DNA of 64,000 bases from Aquilaria yunnanensis (taxonomy: Eukaryota; Streptophyta; Magnoliopsida; Malvales; Thymelaeaceae): NCBI GenBank assembly GCA_039654915.1, contig CM077595.1, forward strand, positions 48,949,501-49,013,500. The letters run 5' to 3'. Under the pieces are notes generated by a model. That model made no database searches. It was not told the DNA's origin and worked only from the letters and a program-made list of their open reading frames with translations. A program made the position numbers and the translations under genes. Positions 22,502 to 33,251 of the stretch are shown here, piece by piece (position 1 is the first letter of the stretch; every line of letters begins with the position of its first letter).

Positions 22502-25500
22502 ATCTCCCACTTGCACTAAATGCCAATCATCCATGTATTTAATACCGATGGACCTAGAATGGCTATCATGCTTCTGCTGCGTAAGGGGCTTTGTCAGTGG
22601 ATCAGCAATGTTGGTGTCTTTCGAAGTCCTGCATATCCTTACATCACCCCTCTCGATGATCTCCCTGATGAGATGATAGCGTCGGAGTATGTGTTTGGAT
22701 CGCTGGTGAGATCGAGGTTCCTTAGCCTGTGCGATTGCTCCATTGTTGTCACAATAGAGCTCTATCGGGTCGACAATGATTGGAACCACTCCAAGTTCAG
22801 TGATGAACTTCTTGATCCAAACTGCCTCCTTTGCAGCATTAGAGGCAGCAATGTACTCAGATTCTGTTGTAGAGTCAGCTACTGTCTCTTGCTTTGAACT
22901 CTTCCAGCTCACAGCACCACCACCAATACAAAACACATAACTAGATTGCGATCTAAAATCATCCTTATCGGATTGGAAGCTTGCATCGGTGTAACCCCTT
23001 ACAACGAGCTCATCTTCACATCCAAAGACCAAGAATGCATCCTTAGTCCTTCGTAAGTACTTAAGGATGTTCTTAACAGCTGTCCAGTGACTTTCACCGG
23101 GGTTCAATTGGTACCTACTCATCATGCTCAAAGCATATGACACATCGGGACGAGTACATATCACGGCATAAATGATAGATCCAATTGCTGAGACATATGG
23201 AATCTTACTCATGCGCTCTCTCTCCTCGGTTGTACTCAGACACTGAGATCTAGAAAGAGTGATACCATGTGACATGGGCAAGAATCCTTTCTTGGAATCT
23301 TGCATGCTAAACCTCTTTAGCACCTTGTCAATATATGTACTTTGACTTAGGCCAAGAAGCTTTCTAGATCTATCTCTATAGATCCTGATGCCTAACACAT
23401 AGGCTGGTTCACCCAAGTCCTTCATAGAGAAACATTTCCCTAGCCAAGTCTTCACAGACTGTAGCTCAGGAATGTCATTCCCGATGAGTAGTATGTCATC
23501 TACATACAACACCAAGAAGACAATAGCGCTGCCACTAACCTTCTTGTAGACACAAGGTTCATCTTCATTTTTGATAAAACCAAACTCTTTGATTGCATCA
23601 TCAAAATGAAGATTCCAACTTCGAGAAGCTTGCTTCAGTCCATAAATGGACCTTTGCAATTTGCACACTTTATTGGCATTCTCAGGAGTGACAAAACCCT
23701 CAGGTTGTGTCATGTACACATCCTCAAGTAGCTTTCCATTTAGGAATGCAGTTTTGACATCCATTTGCCATATCTCATAATCATAGTGTCCAGCAATAGC
23801 AAACAAAATTCGGATGGATTTAAGCATAGCAACTGGTGAAAAAGTTTCATCATAGTCAATACCATGAATTTGCTTGAAACCTTTTGCGACCAATCGTCCC
23901 TTAAAGGTAATCACATTACCATCCATGTCAGTTTTCTTCTTGAAAACCCATTTGCACCCTATGGGTTTTACCCCTTCAGGTGGGTCAACCAAAGTCCATA
24001 CTTGGTTTTCATACATGGATTCCATCTCGGATTTCATGGCCACTAGCCATTTCTCAGAGTCAGGCCCCGACATAGCTTGTTGGTAGGTTGTGGGCTCATC
24101 TTGATCCATGAGCATCACATCACCGGTGTGAGTCATGAGAAATCCATATCTCTCGGGCTCACGCTGAATCCTGCCAGTCCTACGTGGGCTCTGTGCTACA
24201 GGAACAGACTCTTGAACCACAACATCTTGTGGTGTCTGTTCAGGTTCCATTTCAGGTTCGATGTCTCCTTGTTGTTCTTGAATTTCTTCAAGTTCTACTT
24301 TCCTCTCACTAGTTCCTTTAGAGATAAACTCTTTCTCCAAGAAGACACCAGTTCGAGCAACAAACACTTTTTGCTCAGAGGGATTGTAGAAATAGTAACC
24401 CTTTGTTTCTTTGGGATACCCAACAAAAAGGCATTTTTGAGATTTGGGCCCTAGTTTGTCAGAGGATTGACGTTTCACAAAAGCATCACAGCCCCAAATC
24501 TTCATAAAAGACAAATTGGGACGCCTCCCACTCCATATCTCATATGGTGTCTTTTGAATCGATTTAGATGGAACTCGGTTTAGTGTAAAAGCGGCTGTCT
24601 CTAGAGCATGTCCCCAAAAGGAGTTTGGAAGGTCAGCTTGACTCATCATGGAGCGAACCATATCTAACAGAGTTCGATTTCTCCTTTCAGAAACACCATT
24701 CCATTGAGGTGTACCTGGTGGAGTAAGTTGTGATACTATACCACACTCCTTCAGATAGTCAAGGAATTCTCGATCCAAGTACTCTCCACCTCGATCTGAT
24801 CGAAGCACTTTGATACTCTTCCCGAGTTGATTCTCTACTTCATTCTTGAATTCTTTGAACTTTTCAAAGGATTCTGACTTGTGTCTCATAAGATACACAT
24901 AGCCATATCTGCTGAAGTCATTAGTGAAAGTAATGAAGTATTGCAAACCTCCTCTAGCTTGTGTAGACATAGCGCCACATACATCACTATGTATGAGTCC
25001 TAGTAAGTCATTAGCCCTTTCACTTTGCCCTGTGAATGGGGCTTTGGTCATCTTGCCCAACAAACATGACTCACATGTCTCATATGATTCAAAATCAAAT
25101 GAGTCCAAGAGTCCATCCTTATGGAGCTTGGATATGCGGGTCTCATTTATATGGCCCAAGCGATAGTGCGAGAGATAGGTCGAGTTTGAATCATTTAATC
25201 TGACCTTCTTGGTATTCACATTATAGATTGGATCTTCAAGGTCTAGAACATACAACCCATTGCTAAGTTGAGCACTACCATAAAAGATTTCATTCAAATA
25301 AATAGAACAACATTTGTCCTTTATTATAAATTAAAAACCTTTCTTGTCCAAACAAGAAACAGAAATCAAATTTCTACTAATAGTAGGCACAAAGTAGCAG
25401 TTGACTAATTCTAAAACTAATCCACTAGGTAAAGTGAGAACATAAGTCTCTACGGCTAAGGCAGCAACCCTTGCTCCATTTCCAACACGTAGGTCCACTT

Positions 25501-26440
25501 CACCTCGGGCCAATCTTCTACTTCTACATAGATCCTACACATTTGCACAAATATGAGATCCACATCCAGTATCCAATACCCAAGATGAGGAAGTAGAAAA
25601 GTTAGCCTCTATAACAAAAATACCTGAAGTGGAAGTCTTACTTCCCTTTTCCTTCGCAAGTTCTTCAAGATAGAGCTTACAGTTGCGCTTCCAGTGTCCA
25701 GGTTGCTTACAATGGAAGCACTCCCCTTCCTTTGCCACACCACCCTTTGGTTTCAGTGCAGCTGAAGAAGAACTAGCATTGGACTTTCCATTAGCTTTAT
25801 CCTTCTTCTTGTTGGCTTTTCCCTTTCCCTTGCCCTTTTGAACCATCAAAATGGGCTTAGCCTTCTTAAGGTTTTGCTCAGCAGTTCTCAACATGTTGAG
25901 CAATTCAGGAAGGGACTTGTCAAGGTCGTTCATGTTATAGTTCATGACGAACTGACTATAGCTTTCAGGCAACGATTGCAAGACTACATCGATAGCCAAC
26001 TCTTTCTGAAGAGCAAATCCCAAATTCTCAAGATTCTTAATGTACCCAATCATCTTGAGCACATGAGGACCCATGGGACTTCCCTCAGACATCTTGCACT
26101 GAAACAATGCCTTAGAGGTCTCAAACCTCTCATGCCTAGCTTGCTCTTGGAAAAGCATTTTGAGATGTTCGATCATATCGAACGCCCCCATGTTCTCATG
26201 TTGCTTCTGAAGCTCAGATTCGATGGTAATAAGCATGAGGCATGCAACATCCAAAGCATCATCAGAATGCCTCTTGTGAGCATCCCTTTCAGCTCTTGGA
26301 GCAGTGGCAGCAGGCTCATTCGGAATGGGCTGCCCTAGGACATAAGCCTTTCTCTCTTGTTTGAGGACTATCCTCAAGTTTCGGTACCATTTGAGAAAGT
26401 TGGTCCCATTCAGTTTTTCCTTCTCAAGGATCGATCGCAA
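22496..26440 (-). pseudogene. Copia gag-pol polyprotein, one frame with two stops
   Basis: One frame of 1315 codons runs from ATG at 26440 to the stop at 22496. Gag carries a CX2CX4HX4C zinc knuckle at residues 241-254 (CFHCKQPGHWKRNC). The protease has LDTGCGSH at about 290. Integrase has the HHCC finger (HYRLGH, CESC), then HSDVCG, RSDRGGEY and NGVSERRNR giving D, D and E. RT has YVDD at 979-982. RNase H follows with YTDAS and TESEY. Premature stops lie at 25535-25537 and 25331-25333; otherwise it is open, so this is a fairly recent copy. The natural stop TAG is made by the first bases of the 3' LTR (TGTTAG, Cys-stop). It produces particles and enzymes for retrotransposition when intact. 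Confidence 0.95.
22502..22512 (-). other. Copia polypurine tract
   Basis: In sense orientation AAGTGGGAGAT abuts the 3' LTR. It lies inside the last codons of the polyprotein. Confidence 0.85.
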
Positions 26441-27925
26441 CGAAAGTGTCGATGTGTTTTGTGCCTTGGTAATCTACAACAGTAAATATGCAGTGTAAGA
26501 GTCATGTATTTTAATTCATTTAATAAGGACTTTTATTAAATGATACTCCCACTATTTTCCTCAAAATAATAACCCTCGATATTATTTCGAACACCTCGGC
26601 GCTAAGGTATTCTAGTGGGCCAAGATCCATATTTGACGACAACCTGAGTCAGCTTTGGCTTTTCTCTCAAGTTACAGCTATTTAGGTAGGCAACTCCTTG
26701 CCAATTGCATCTTATGCAACTCTTGGATAGTTGGGTGAACAACACTTGTCCAAGCTCATCTCATGAACTTAAGCCCAACTCTATGCCTCTAAGTCCCTAA
26801 TCCTATTAGGGTGACTTAGTTAAGTCGAACCCAAAGTTAGCAGTTTGGATATCACTATTATCCCATCGCGCCTTACCAAGATGAACATAGGTGCTTTGCA
26901 TTGGCAAACCCACCTAATGTTGATCAAAGTCTTGATGAGTGCCAACATTTGGAAGGCATCACATTTAATGACTTAATATTTTTTTGAGGGATTTTATCTT
27001 TTGATCTCACCAATTTGTTATCTCCGGTTGTTTTATACATGCATCACATACAAATATAAAACATGCATCTCATGCTTACAAGAAATAAACGTGACATGGT
27101 TATAGCCCAAACTATGCGATATTCTCAAGCCAATGAGAATATCATAAAAGCCTAAGAAAAGAAAAGAGTCTTCACAAACTCCTTCTCTTCCTTTCTTGGC
27201 TGCCCTTTTGTTGTCACCTCCTTGGACATACCTCCTTGCATGATCCTTGGACATACCACCTTGGATGAGCCAATAATGCACCATTACATCAATAATAGAA
27301 ACCTCGAGTTACATTCAAGGGGAGTAAGGTGAGAAGAGAATGTACAATGAGAGTGATAAGAAAAGGCACGACTCGCAGGCCGTATTTACAAGTACAACCA
27401 ATCAAGGGCTATAACCATGAACCATGCTTCAAACACCAATCAACATATCATGTCAAATCTCATTCAACAAAGATGCATGCCAATTTTCACGTGTTGATTA
27501 ACCAGTTTTTATTTATGTGGCGCTTCGCATACGGTTGTCCCGCTGGCCGGTCAGCGGGCGCAAAAAATTGTCTTACAATTGCTTAGCCTGAAATCTTCTA
27601 TTTTGAGAAAGTAGGCACCCGAGACTCCTCCATTCGAGCCACCAAAAATACCTTACTTTCGGTGCCCGAACAGGCCGAATCCGAACAAACCTAGGGTTTT
27701 TGCAACTATTGCAAGAATCCTAATCCATATAGGTATCTCATACCTATCAATTTTGGGTTAATCTCATTAACCAATTTGTGTCGTTTCTTCATATATCTCA
27801 TATGTTCATTACGAATTCCGGTTTCATGCATCATGAATCAATCTAACTAATCATGGCCGAAAACCAATCGAAGACATAGCATCATGCGATTCAACACTCA
27901 ATCCCGATTTAGGGTTTCACCAGTA
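26441..27925 (-). other. Copia untranslated leader
   Basis: About 1.5 kb between the PBS and the gag start. No domain homology is visible and the ORFs are short on both strands. A long leader between PBS and gag fits a packaging and translation-control region, but nothing specific is seen. Confidence 0.6.
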
Positions 27926-27937
27926 GCTCTGATACCA
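27926..27937 (-). other. Copia primer-binding site (tRNA-Met type)
   Basis: The plus strand GCTCTGATACCA is the reverse complement of TGGTATCAGAGC, the well-known copia PBS complementary to initiator tRNA-Met. One base separates it from the LTR. Confidence 0.95.
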
Positions 27938-27938
27938 C

Positions 27939-27983
27939 TGTTGGGTTTCGGGAGCCAAACAGCGCAGCGGAATTTAACCGAAA
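27939..27983 (-). repeat. Copia 5' LTR remnant (45 bp)
   Basis: Starts TGTTGGGTTTCGGGAG on the plus strand, identical to the inner end of the LTR family, and stops after ACCGAAA, where Tat-2 RT sequence begins. The remaining ~1.36 kb of LTR is gone. Confidence 0.92.
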
Positions 27984-28800
27984 TTCTCAGGGTTGAGACG
28001 GATTCCAAATTCTTGAAGTCAGTGGAATATTTCCTTTTAAGTCTAAGATATGATTACTTGGTAGTTTGCTCTAAACTATCATATCATCGACATATACTTC
28101 CATATTTCTCCCAATTTGGCAGTTGAACACCCTGTTCATCAACCTTTGGTACGTGGCCACTGCATTCTTAAGGCCGAAGGGCATTTTGATGTAGCAGTAG
28201 GTCCCGACTTCAATGATGAAGGCATTTTTTTCCTCATCTTCGGGATCCATCTGAATTTGGTGGTATCCATTGAAGGCGTTGAAGAAGCTAAGCAGACCAT
28301 ATTTAGTGGTTCAGTCCACCAATTGATCTATAGGTGGTAGAGGATAAGAATCCTTAGGACAGGCATTGTTTACATTTCGGAAGTCGATGCACATTCAGAG
28401 CTTATCACTCCCTTTCTTTGTGGCGATAACAACATTGCTAAGCCATTCGGGGTATTTCACTTCTCTTATTACACCCGCTTCCACTAACTGTTGGATTTCA
28501 GTTTGGACAAAATTGCTCTTATACGCTCAAAGGTTGCGCTTTTTTTTTACCTCCGGGTGTACTTTAAGACTGTGTTGAATTATACCAAGGTCTACCCCAA
28601 GCATGTCATTCAGGGGGTAGGAAAATAGATCTTTGTTCATTAATAGAAAAGATACAAGCTTTTGCTTGTCAGTTTGGCTAGCTGTTTCCCCACTCACGTA
28701 CTTCAGCCTAGGACAAGTTCTACATCTTCTGTTTTTATTTTTTCGAAGTCACCTACTCCTTCTCCTATTGCCTCTTCAAATAGTATGCTCTTTTCTTCCA
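27984..28800 (-). pseudogene. Tat-2 reverse transcriptase fragment
   Basis: Minus-strand RT homologous to Tat-1 at about 7490-8200: PEWL-type start, MCIDF, FNGYHQIQMDPEDEEKNAF, MPFGLKNAVATYQRL, then a broken end at the copia junction where the NPEK motif lies. The YVDD region is near 28090. Several stops and indels are present. RT C-terminus, RNase H and most of integrase are deleted. Confidence 0.85.
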
Positions 28801-28804
28801 AAGT

Positions 28805-29545
28805 CTATGCATGAACTTTCATTGGACTTTGTCTTGCCTTCATGAAGGCTTTCCTCACCTCATATTGATCAATAAATATCTTCATGTCCCCTTCCTTCGC
28901 ACTGAAGGTGACCGTTAGGTACTTCACATCTGGATGAATGTGGAGATTTCCTTGTGTCTGCCTTCCTAGGATGGCATTGTCTGAAGAAGGGACATGTCTG
29001 ATAATGAACCTTGTCATTGTGGAGCCAAAGAGCTCATCCTTGTTCTGAACTGAAGTTCCCCTTAACATCAAGGGCAGGTCAATCGACCCGACCACAGGGA
29101 GTTTGGAGGGACCTACACCGAGTGTAGGGGAAGTAACAGGTTTGAGATCACCCTTGGAGATGCCCAAGTTTGGCAACAAGTGGGAGAACAGAACATCGAC
29201 ATTGGAACCATCATCAATGAGCACTCTTTTGATGTCCCAACTCCCTATCCTTGCCATGACTAAGAGGGGATCATCATGACGGAACTTCACAGTAGACCCA
29301 TCTTTTCGAACAAGCTTGTTCGCTGGGTTTCCAAACTCCATCATCGAGATTTCCTGGACTTTCCTTTTTCTCTCAGCTGAGGGTATCCCAGTGGTGATTG
29401 TCTGGATTACTCCTGCCGGAGGTGGTGGATGCTTTCTAGGACTTCGATTCCGATTTCTGTCAAAATCGTAGTCCTCATCTTCCCCTTTCCTTTCTTCTTC
29501 CCTTCTTCCTTTGGGGGATGGCATTCATAGGTATTTCCAAAATTG
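28805..29545 (-). pseudogene. Tat-2 protease
   Basis: An open frame of 239 codons (29524-28805) holds the linker [20 protein letters not shown], a charged RNRSPRKHPPPP region, and the aspartic protease with IKRVLIDDGSNVDVLFSHLL (DDGS), GVGPSKLPVVGSIDLPL and AILGRQTQGNLHIHPDVKYLTV. The frame remains intact apart from its ends. Processing of gag-pol is the expected role. Confidence 0.85.
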
Positions 29546-29548
29546 GCT

Positions 29549-31068
29549 TCATTTGATCAGAGATTCGATGTACTTTTTCAGTTGGAAGCACTCCTCTGTG
29601 TCGTGGCCATTGTCTCGGTGAAACTGGCAAAACTTCTTCATGTTCTTCTTATTCTCCGAGGTCATGGCCTTCGGACATTGGATAGTAGTCCCTTGCCTTT
29701 CCATGGCCATCAGTATGTTTGTCCTTATGCTGTTTAGGGGAGTGAATGACACCGGCCTCTTCCCTCTTTGTTTTCGAGGTCTACCTCCACCCTCAGTAGG
29801 ATACCAAGAGTGGTGACTCTGACCCTCGAAGTGGTGGTGATCGGACTTCAGGCCCCCCATGCTCAATTCTTCAGTTGTCATGTGTTGTTTAGCCCTTCGA
29901 TAAAATTCTCTGAGTGTGTTTGGGGGATCTTTGGAGAACTTGTAGAAGAGTTGTGAATCTCTCTGAAGTCCTCTGATCATGGCAAGGATGCTAATTTCAG
30001 GGCAAAGGTCGGGCAGGCTCAGGCTTCTCGGTTGAACCTCTCAACATTGTCCCGAATGGTTCCCCCATTTTTTTGGGCTATGTCAAGCATTTGGACTGGC
30101 ATCTTCGCCATTGGCCTACTTCCAATGAACTGCTGGGTGAATGCGGTGGATAACTCCTAGAAACACAATATGGTTCTGGGAGCCAGGGAGTTATACCACG
30201 CAGTTGCTGATCCTGAAAGGGTGACTTCAAAGCATTTGCAGAGGGTGGCGTCATTAGCACTGTGCAACACCATGCTATGCTTATACTTTGTCAAGTGAGC
30301 TTTGGGGCCACTACGTCCATCATATGTTTCCCAGTGAGGTACTCAGAAGTTACTCGGCATAGGTGCCTCTACCACTGCACGGATGAAGGGTGACTCTTCT
30401 TCGGTGAATGGCTCCGACAACCTTGACCAAACAGGCTTCCTGGAGATTTGTCTTTCTACTTTTTCCAACCTCTCTAGGATCTTCTCCATGAGGGTGGTAG
30501 CACTGTCTTCCGCTCACTATCTGGTGGCTGCTGGCGACGGAGAGCAACGTCTTTTTTTCAGAGAGTAACTTCATCACTGGGGGGACTGGGACCTCCCGTA
30601 CGAGGACGGACTTCACCAACGGGAAGTCTTGGGTTCTTTTAACGCTGTTTCTCCCACGCAACATCCTCTGGAGGGTACATGCTCCGTTGAAGACTCATCG
30701 TGAAATGCTCCATTTCCGGAGCTCCGGCGGGGTAACTTTGGGCTCCTCTCTTGCCGGGTGTTAAGAGAAGGTGCCCTTCCCCCTATAGGTGGTTGTGACC
30801 ACCTTTGGTTGAGCTGTTAGGTCATTTCAGCCACAACAGAGCGCTAAAAGTCCCATAGAAAGCTCATCGTGATTGTCGAAGGACATTTATCCTCAAGCAA
30901 AGAAGCCTCTACCACAGGTTGTTCAATCGCTATTAGAGCTTCCAGCACAAACTGGGACTTCAGGAGTCCCTTGTCCTTAGAATGTCGGGTCTCAACAATG
31001 GCGACCTGAGAGGGAGTTCCCACAAACAGTGCCAAATGATGCCTAGCGGCATCCTCGTTATATGACAT
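29549..31068 (-). pseudogene. Tat-2 gag
   Basis: Begins with ATG at 31068 inside the 5' LTR (MSYNEDAARHHLALFVG), crosses the PBS, and stops near 30844. Further downstream the gag core and the zinc-knuckle region are visible in pieces: FCQFHRDNGHDTEECFQLKKYIES at about 29549-29640 and SQLFYKFSKDPPNTLREFYRRA near 29900. Multiple stops and frameshifts. Confidence 0.82.
31019..31036 (-). other. Primer-binding site of Tat-2
   Basis: In sense TTTGGCACTGTTTGTGGG follows the LTR end CATCA. It differs from Tat-1 and Tat-A (TGGCGCCGTCTG) by G-to-A and C-to-T type changes that fit decay. Confidence 0.75.
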
Positions 31069-31875
31069 GCTGGCCTGAGGGAGAGACTTTCGATGTGAAG
31101 GTTCCTAAATGAGAGACTTTGAAGAATAGGGGTTAGAGACTCCCCAGAATGTGTTTCCTGGGGGGGAGCCTCCAACGCCTGAGTCAATATTTGAGAGTAA
31201 GAGTTTTAAGGAGCAAAGAGTGGGGAATAGCCAGAGTTCTATCTATTTCCTTACCAAGGTCCTTCCTAAGTATTTATAGGAAGGTGGAGGGAGGAGGCCG
31301 TTTGACATAGCCTATTCAGATCGTGACACGTGTTCAGTCAGATTTGATCCGTACCCTCGGAGATAGGTATCTCCAGCTGGCCATAGGCTATTCTAGCCAG
31401 AAGGCAGGGGCATGTGTGAGGTGTCTCTGTCAGAGGCTCCTTACACATTTTTGTCGTATCTTCGCAAGACCTCTTTGGGGTATAAGGCTCCTACGGAATA
31501 GGAGGCCCCCTCCGGCTCAATATAGCCACCGAGGGCTATTAGGAGAGGCCCTTCGGAAGAGTGGGACACCTTTGAAAGATGCTCTTCTTTGCCGAGGATG
31601 GGGATATACTTTCCTGAACTTGGTGAGAGTGCTATTCCGAAGGTGGTAGTATATAGAATTTCCAAGGTTGGTTCTGTTACCTACCGAGGGAGGTTGTCGT
31701 TCACCGAGGTTGGTGTTAGCTCTTCCCCGAGAGTGGTTTTTGGCTAGGTGATCTAGAGATCTTAGAGATTGTGGCCCCTTAGTTATAAAGGGGTGTTCTT
31801 CCTGAAGATGGTAAGGGCCCCCTCTTTCCCGAGGTTGGTCACTCATGTTTCTTGAGGGTGGTGCTTCTTAGGTCA
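31037..31875 (-). repeat. Tat-2 5' LTR (outer end uncertain)
   Basis: The inner end TGATGCC at 31037 is firm (next to the PBS). A sense TATAAATA box is at 31278-31271 and a G-box CACGTG lies at about 31326-31331. The outer end is placed at 31875 because ...GGTCA gives a sense TG terminus and homology to Tat-1 fades there; no second LTR or target duplication can confirm it. Confidence 0.6.
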
Positions 31876-32375
31876 TTTTGGAAATTCTAGAAGGGTTAAT
31901 TGCCCTTTGGCTAAGATCCTTGTGTAGAGTGAATATTTATATAAAATTTGGATGACACCTAGAGAACATCTAGAGGCTAAACTGGAATTTGGAATTTCTA
32001 AATTTGGAGCCTTGTAGCCAAATATATGATGTTGCAAAGTTGACTAAGTTACTGTTCATTTGGTCAGAATTTTGTAATCAACTTCAAAAATCCATAACTT
32101 GGTCCATAGGTGGGCTATTGATGTAAAACAAAATTCCTTGGTTTGATCTAAGTCTCTACTTGATAATGGAGCAAATAAAATAGGGGGTACATAGCTAGAG
32201 TGATATAGTTTATTAGTGGAAGTTACAGCTTGTGTTTTCCTTCTTTGCTGCCATGGTGTGCATGAAATATGAATTTATGTGTGATGGTTGGACCAATATG
32301 CATGTGTTTACATAGTGCCCAAGAGGGCCACTTGGGTATGCACACTAAGGGTAGTGTTCTGATGGCCTATAGAAC
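31876..32375. other. Old LTR-like DNA, left part
   Basis: AT-rich DNA with no coding homology; continued after Tat-A at 43446. Phrases such as CCATAACTTGGTCCATAGG and a poly-C-poor, T-rich texture resemble chromovirus LTRs, but I have no second copy in the window to prove it. Confidence 0.4.
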
Positions 32376-33251
32376 TGATAGCCAAAGGCTATCGCCTCTA
32401 TCTGGCCGAACTCCCTGCCACAAGAATGGCCAGAAGAGACTGGCGATACCCGAGTGAGAATGAGATCATACACCTCGGGAGATAGCCGAAGAGCTCCGAG
32501 CCCGGCACGCCAGGAAACTTGAGGATACTACCACCCCCCGAGGTTGCAAACAGATCGCCTTCGGAAAATAGGCACCAGCTATTTGCGGGCCGAACATGAT
32601 CTCCCCGAAGGCGGAACTCCCTGAAGCTGGGAACCCCCGAACTGGGTGCGTGTTTCCCGAAGAGGCACCGTCCGTACCAAAGGATGACCTCGTCCAGGGA
32701 CCTCGGGAGTACGGCAGGAGCATTTAAGGAAGCATTTAAGGAAGCCTTTGACACGTCCTTTCACAGACGTCATAAAGCCGCCTCAATAGGCGCTCTGGCA
32801 CACTGACGCCATCAAAATCACATCATGGCCCATCTCAGCACAAGGCTCAAGGCAACCTGCTACCAGCTATCTGTCCCCTACGCCCAGAAACTCAGGGAAC
32901 ATCCGACCGAACACGTGTCGCGATCTGAATGGGCTAGGCACTCCTATAAATACCAGGAAATAAATACTTGGCAGGAGGTTGGTTGGCAAAAGGTCTGACT
33001 CCCAGACTTTGAGAAAATCACAGGCAAGACTCTTCAGCCCTTTGTGCTACTTCCTCTGCCTTTTTCTCAGCCACCACTGACTTGGGCGTCGGAGGCTCCC
33101 CCCTCGGAAAAACACTCTGGGGGCCTCCTAACCCTTTGTTTCTGAGCTTTCAGGCACACTCCCTCGGGCGATCCATCCTCCAGGCGTTCTTCCTCCCAGA
33201 AGTCTCTCCACCAGTCACTATGACTATAAATGATGAGGCCCCAGGCCATCA
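32376..33251 (+). repeat. Tat-A 5' LTR (876 bp)
   Basis: Starts TGATAGCCAAAGGCTATC, a near-terminal inverted repeat (GATAGCC and GGCTATC), and ends GGCCATCA next to the PBS. It contains a G-box at about 32913, a TATA box at 32945-32952 and, near its 3' end, the gag start codon at 33220. Confidence 0.97.
32910..32952 (+). promoter_or_regulatory. Tat-A sense promoter: G-box and TATAAATA
   Basis: CACGTG is found in the context GAACACGTGTCGCG, about 35 bp before TATAAATA (32945-32952). No ATG lies between the expected start site and 33220, so gag would be the first reading frame. The same arrangement is found in the 3' LTR (TATA 43139-43146) and in Tat-B (53919-53926 and 63836-63843). Confidence 0.8.

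Larger units (their letters stand above)
21100..27983 (-). mobile_element. Ty1/copia element with truncated 5' LTR
   Basis: In sense (minus) order: 45 bp of 5' LTR (27983-27939), a tRNA-Met-type PBS (27937-27926), a leader, a single gag-pol frame (26440-22496), a purine tract and a complete 3' LTR (22501-21100). Domain order gag-protease-integrase-RT-RNase H is diagnostic for Ty1/copia; the clade (Tork/TAR-like) is only a guess from overall similarity. The element lies in Tat-2 in the same orientation as Tat-2. It is the source family of the two solo LTRs in Tat-1. Confidence 0.95.
18959..31875 (-). mobile_element. Tat-2: Ty3/gypsy Tat-lineage element, truncated and interrupted
   Basis: Sense order on the minus strand is 5' LTR (31875-31037), PBS, gag, protease, part of RT, copia insertion, pol C-terminus, antisense extra gene exons 4 to 2. 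The 3' LTR and exon 1 of the antisense gene are missing, beyond the chromovirus insertion. About 2.3 kb, from the end of RT through most of integrase, is also missing, judged against Tat-1 positions 5220-7490. LTR sequence differs clearly from Tat-A and Tat-B, so this is a separate subfamily nearer to Tat-1. Confidence 0.85.

Noticed and set aside
22520..26338. Plus-strand ORFs (22520, 23874, 24077, 25838) over the copia body
   Set aside because: All are antisense to the conserved copia polyprotein, with no start context or domain.
27926..27937. tRNA-Met-like sequence as a tRNA gene
   Set aside because: Only the 12-nt primer-binding complement is present; no cloverleaf surrounds it.
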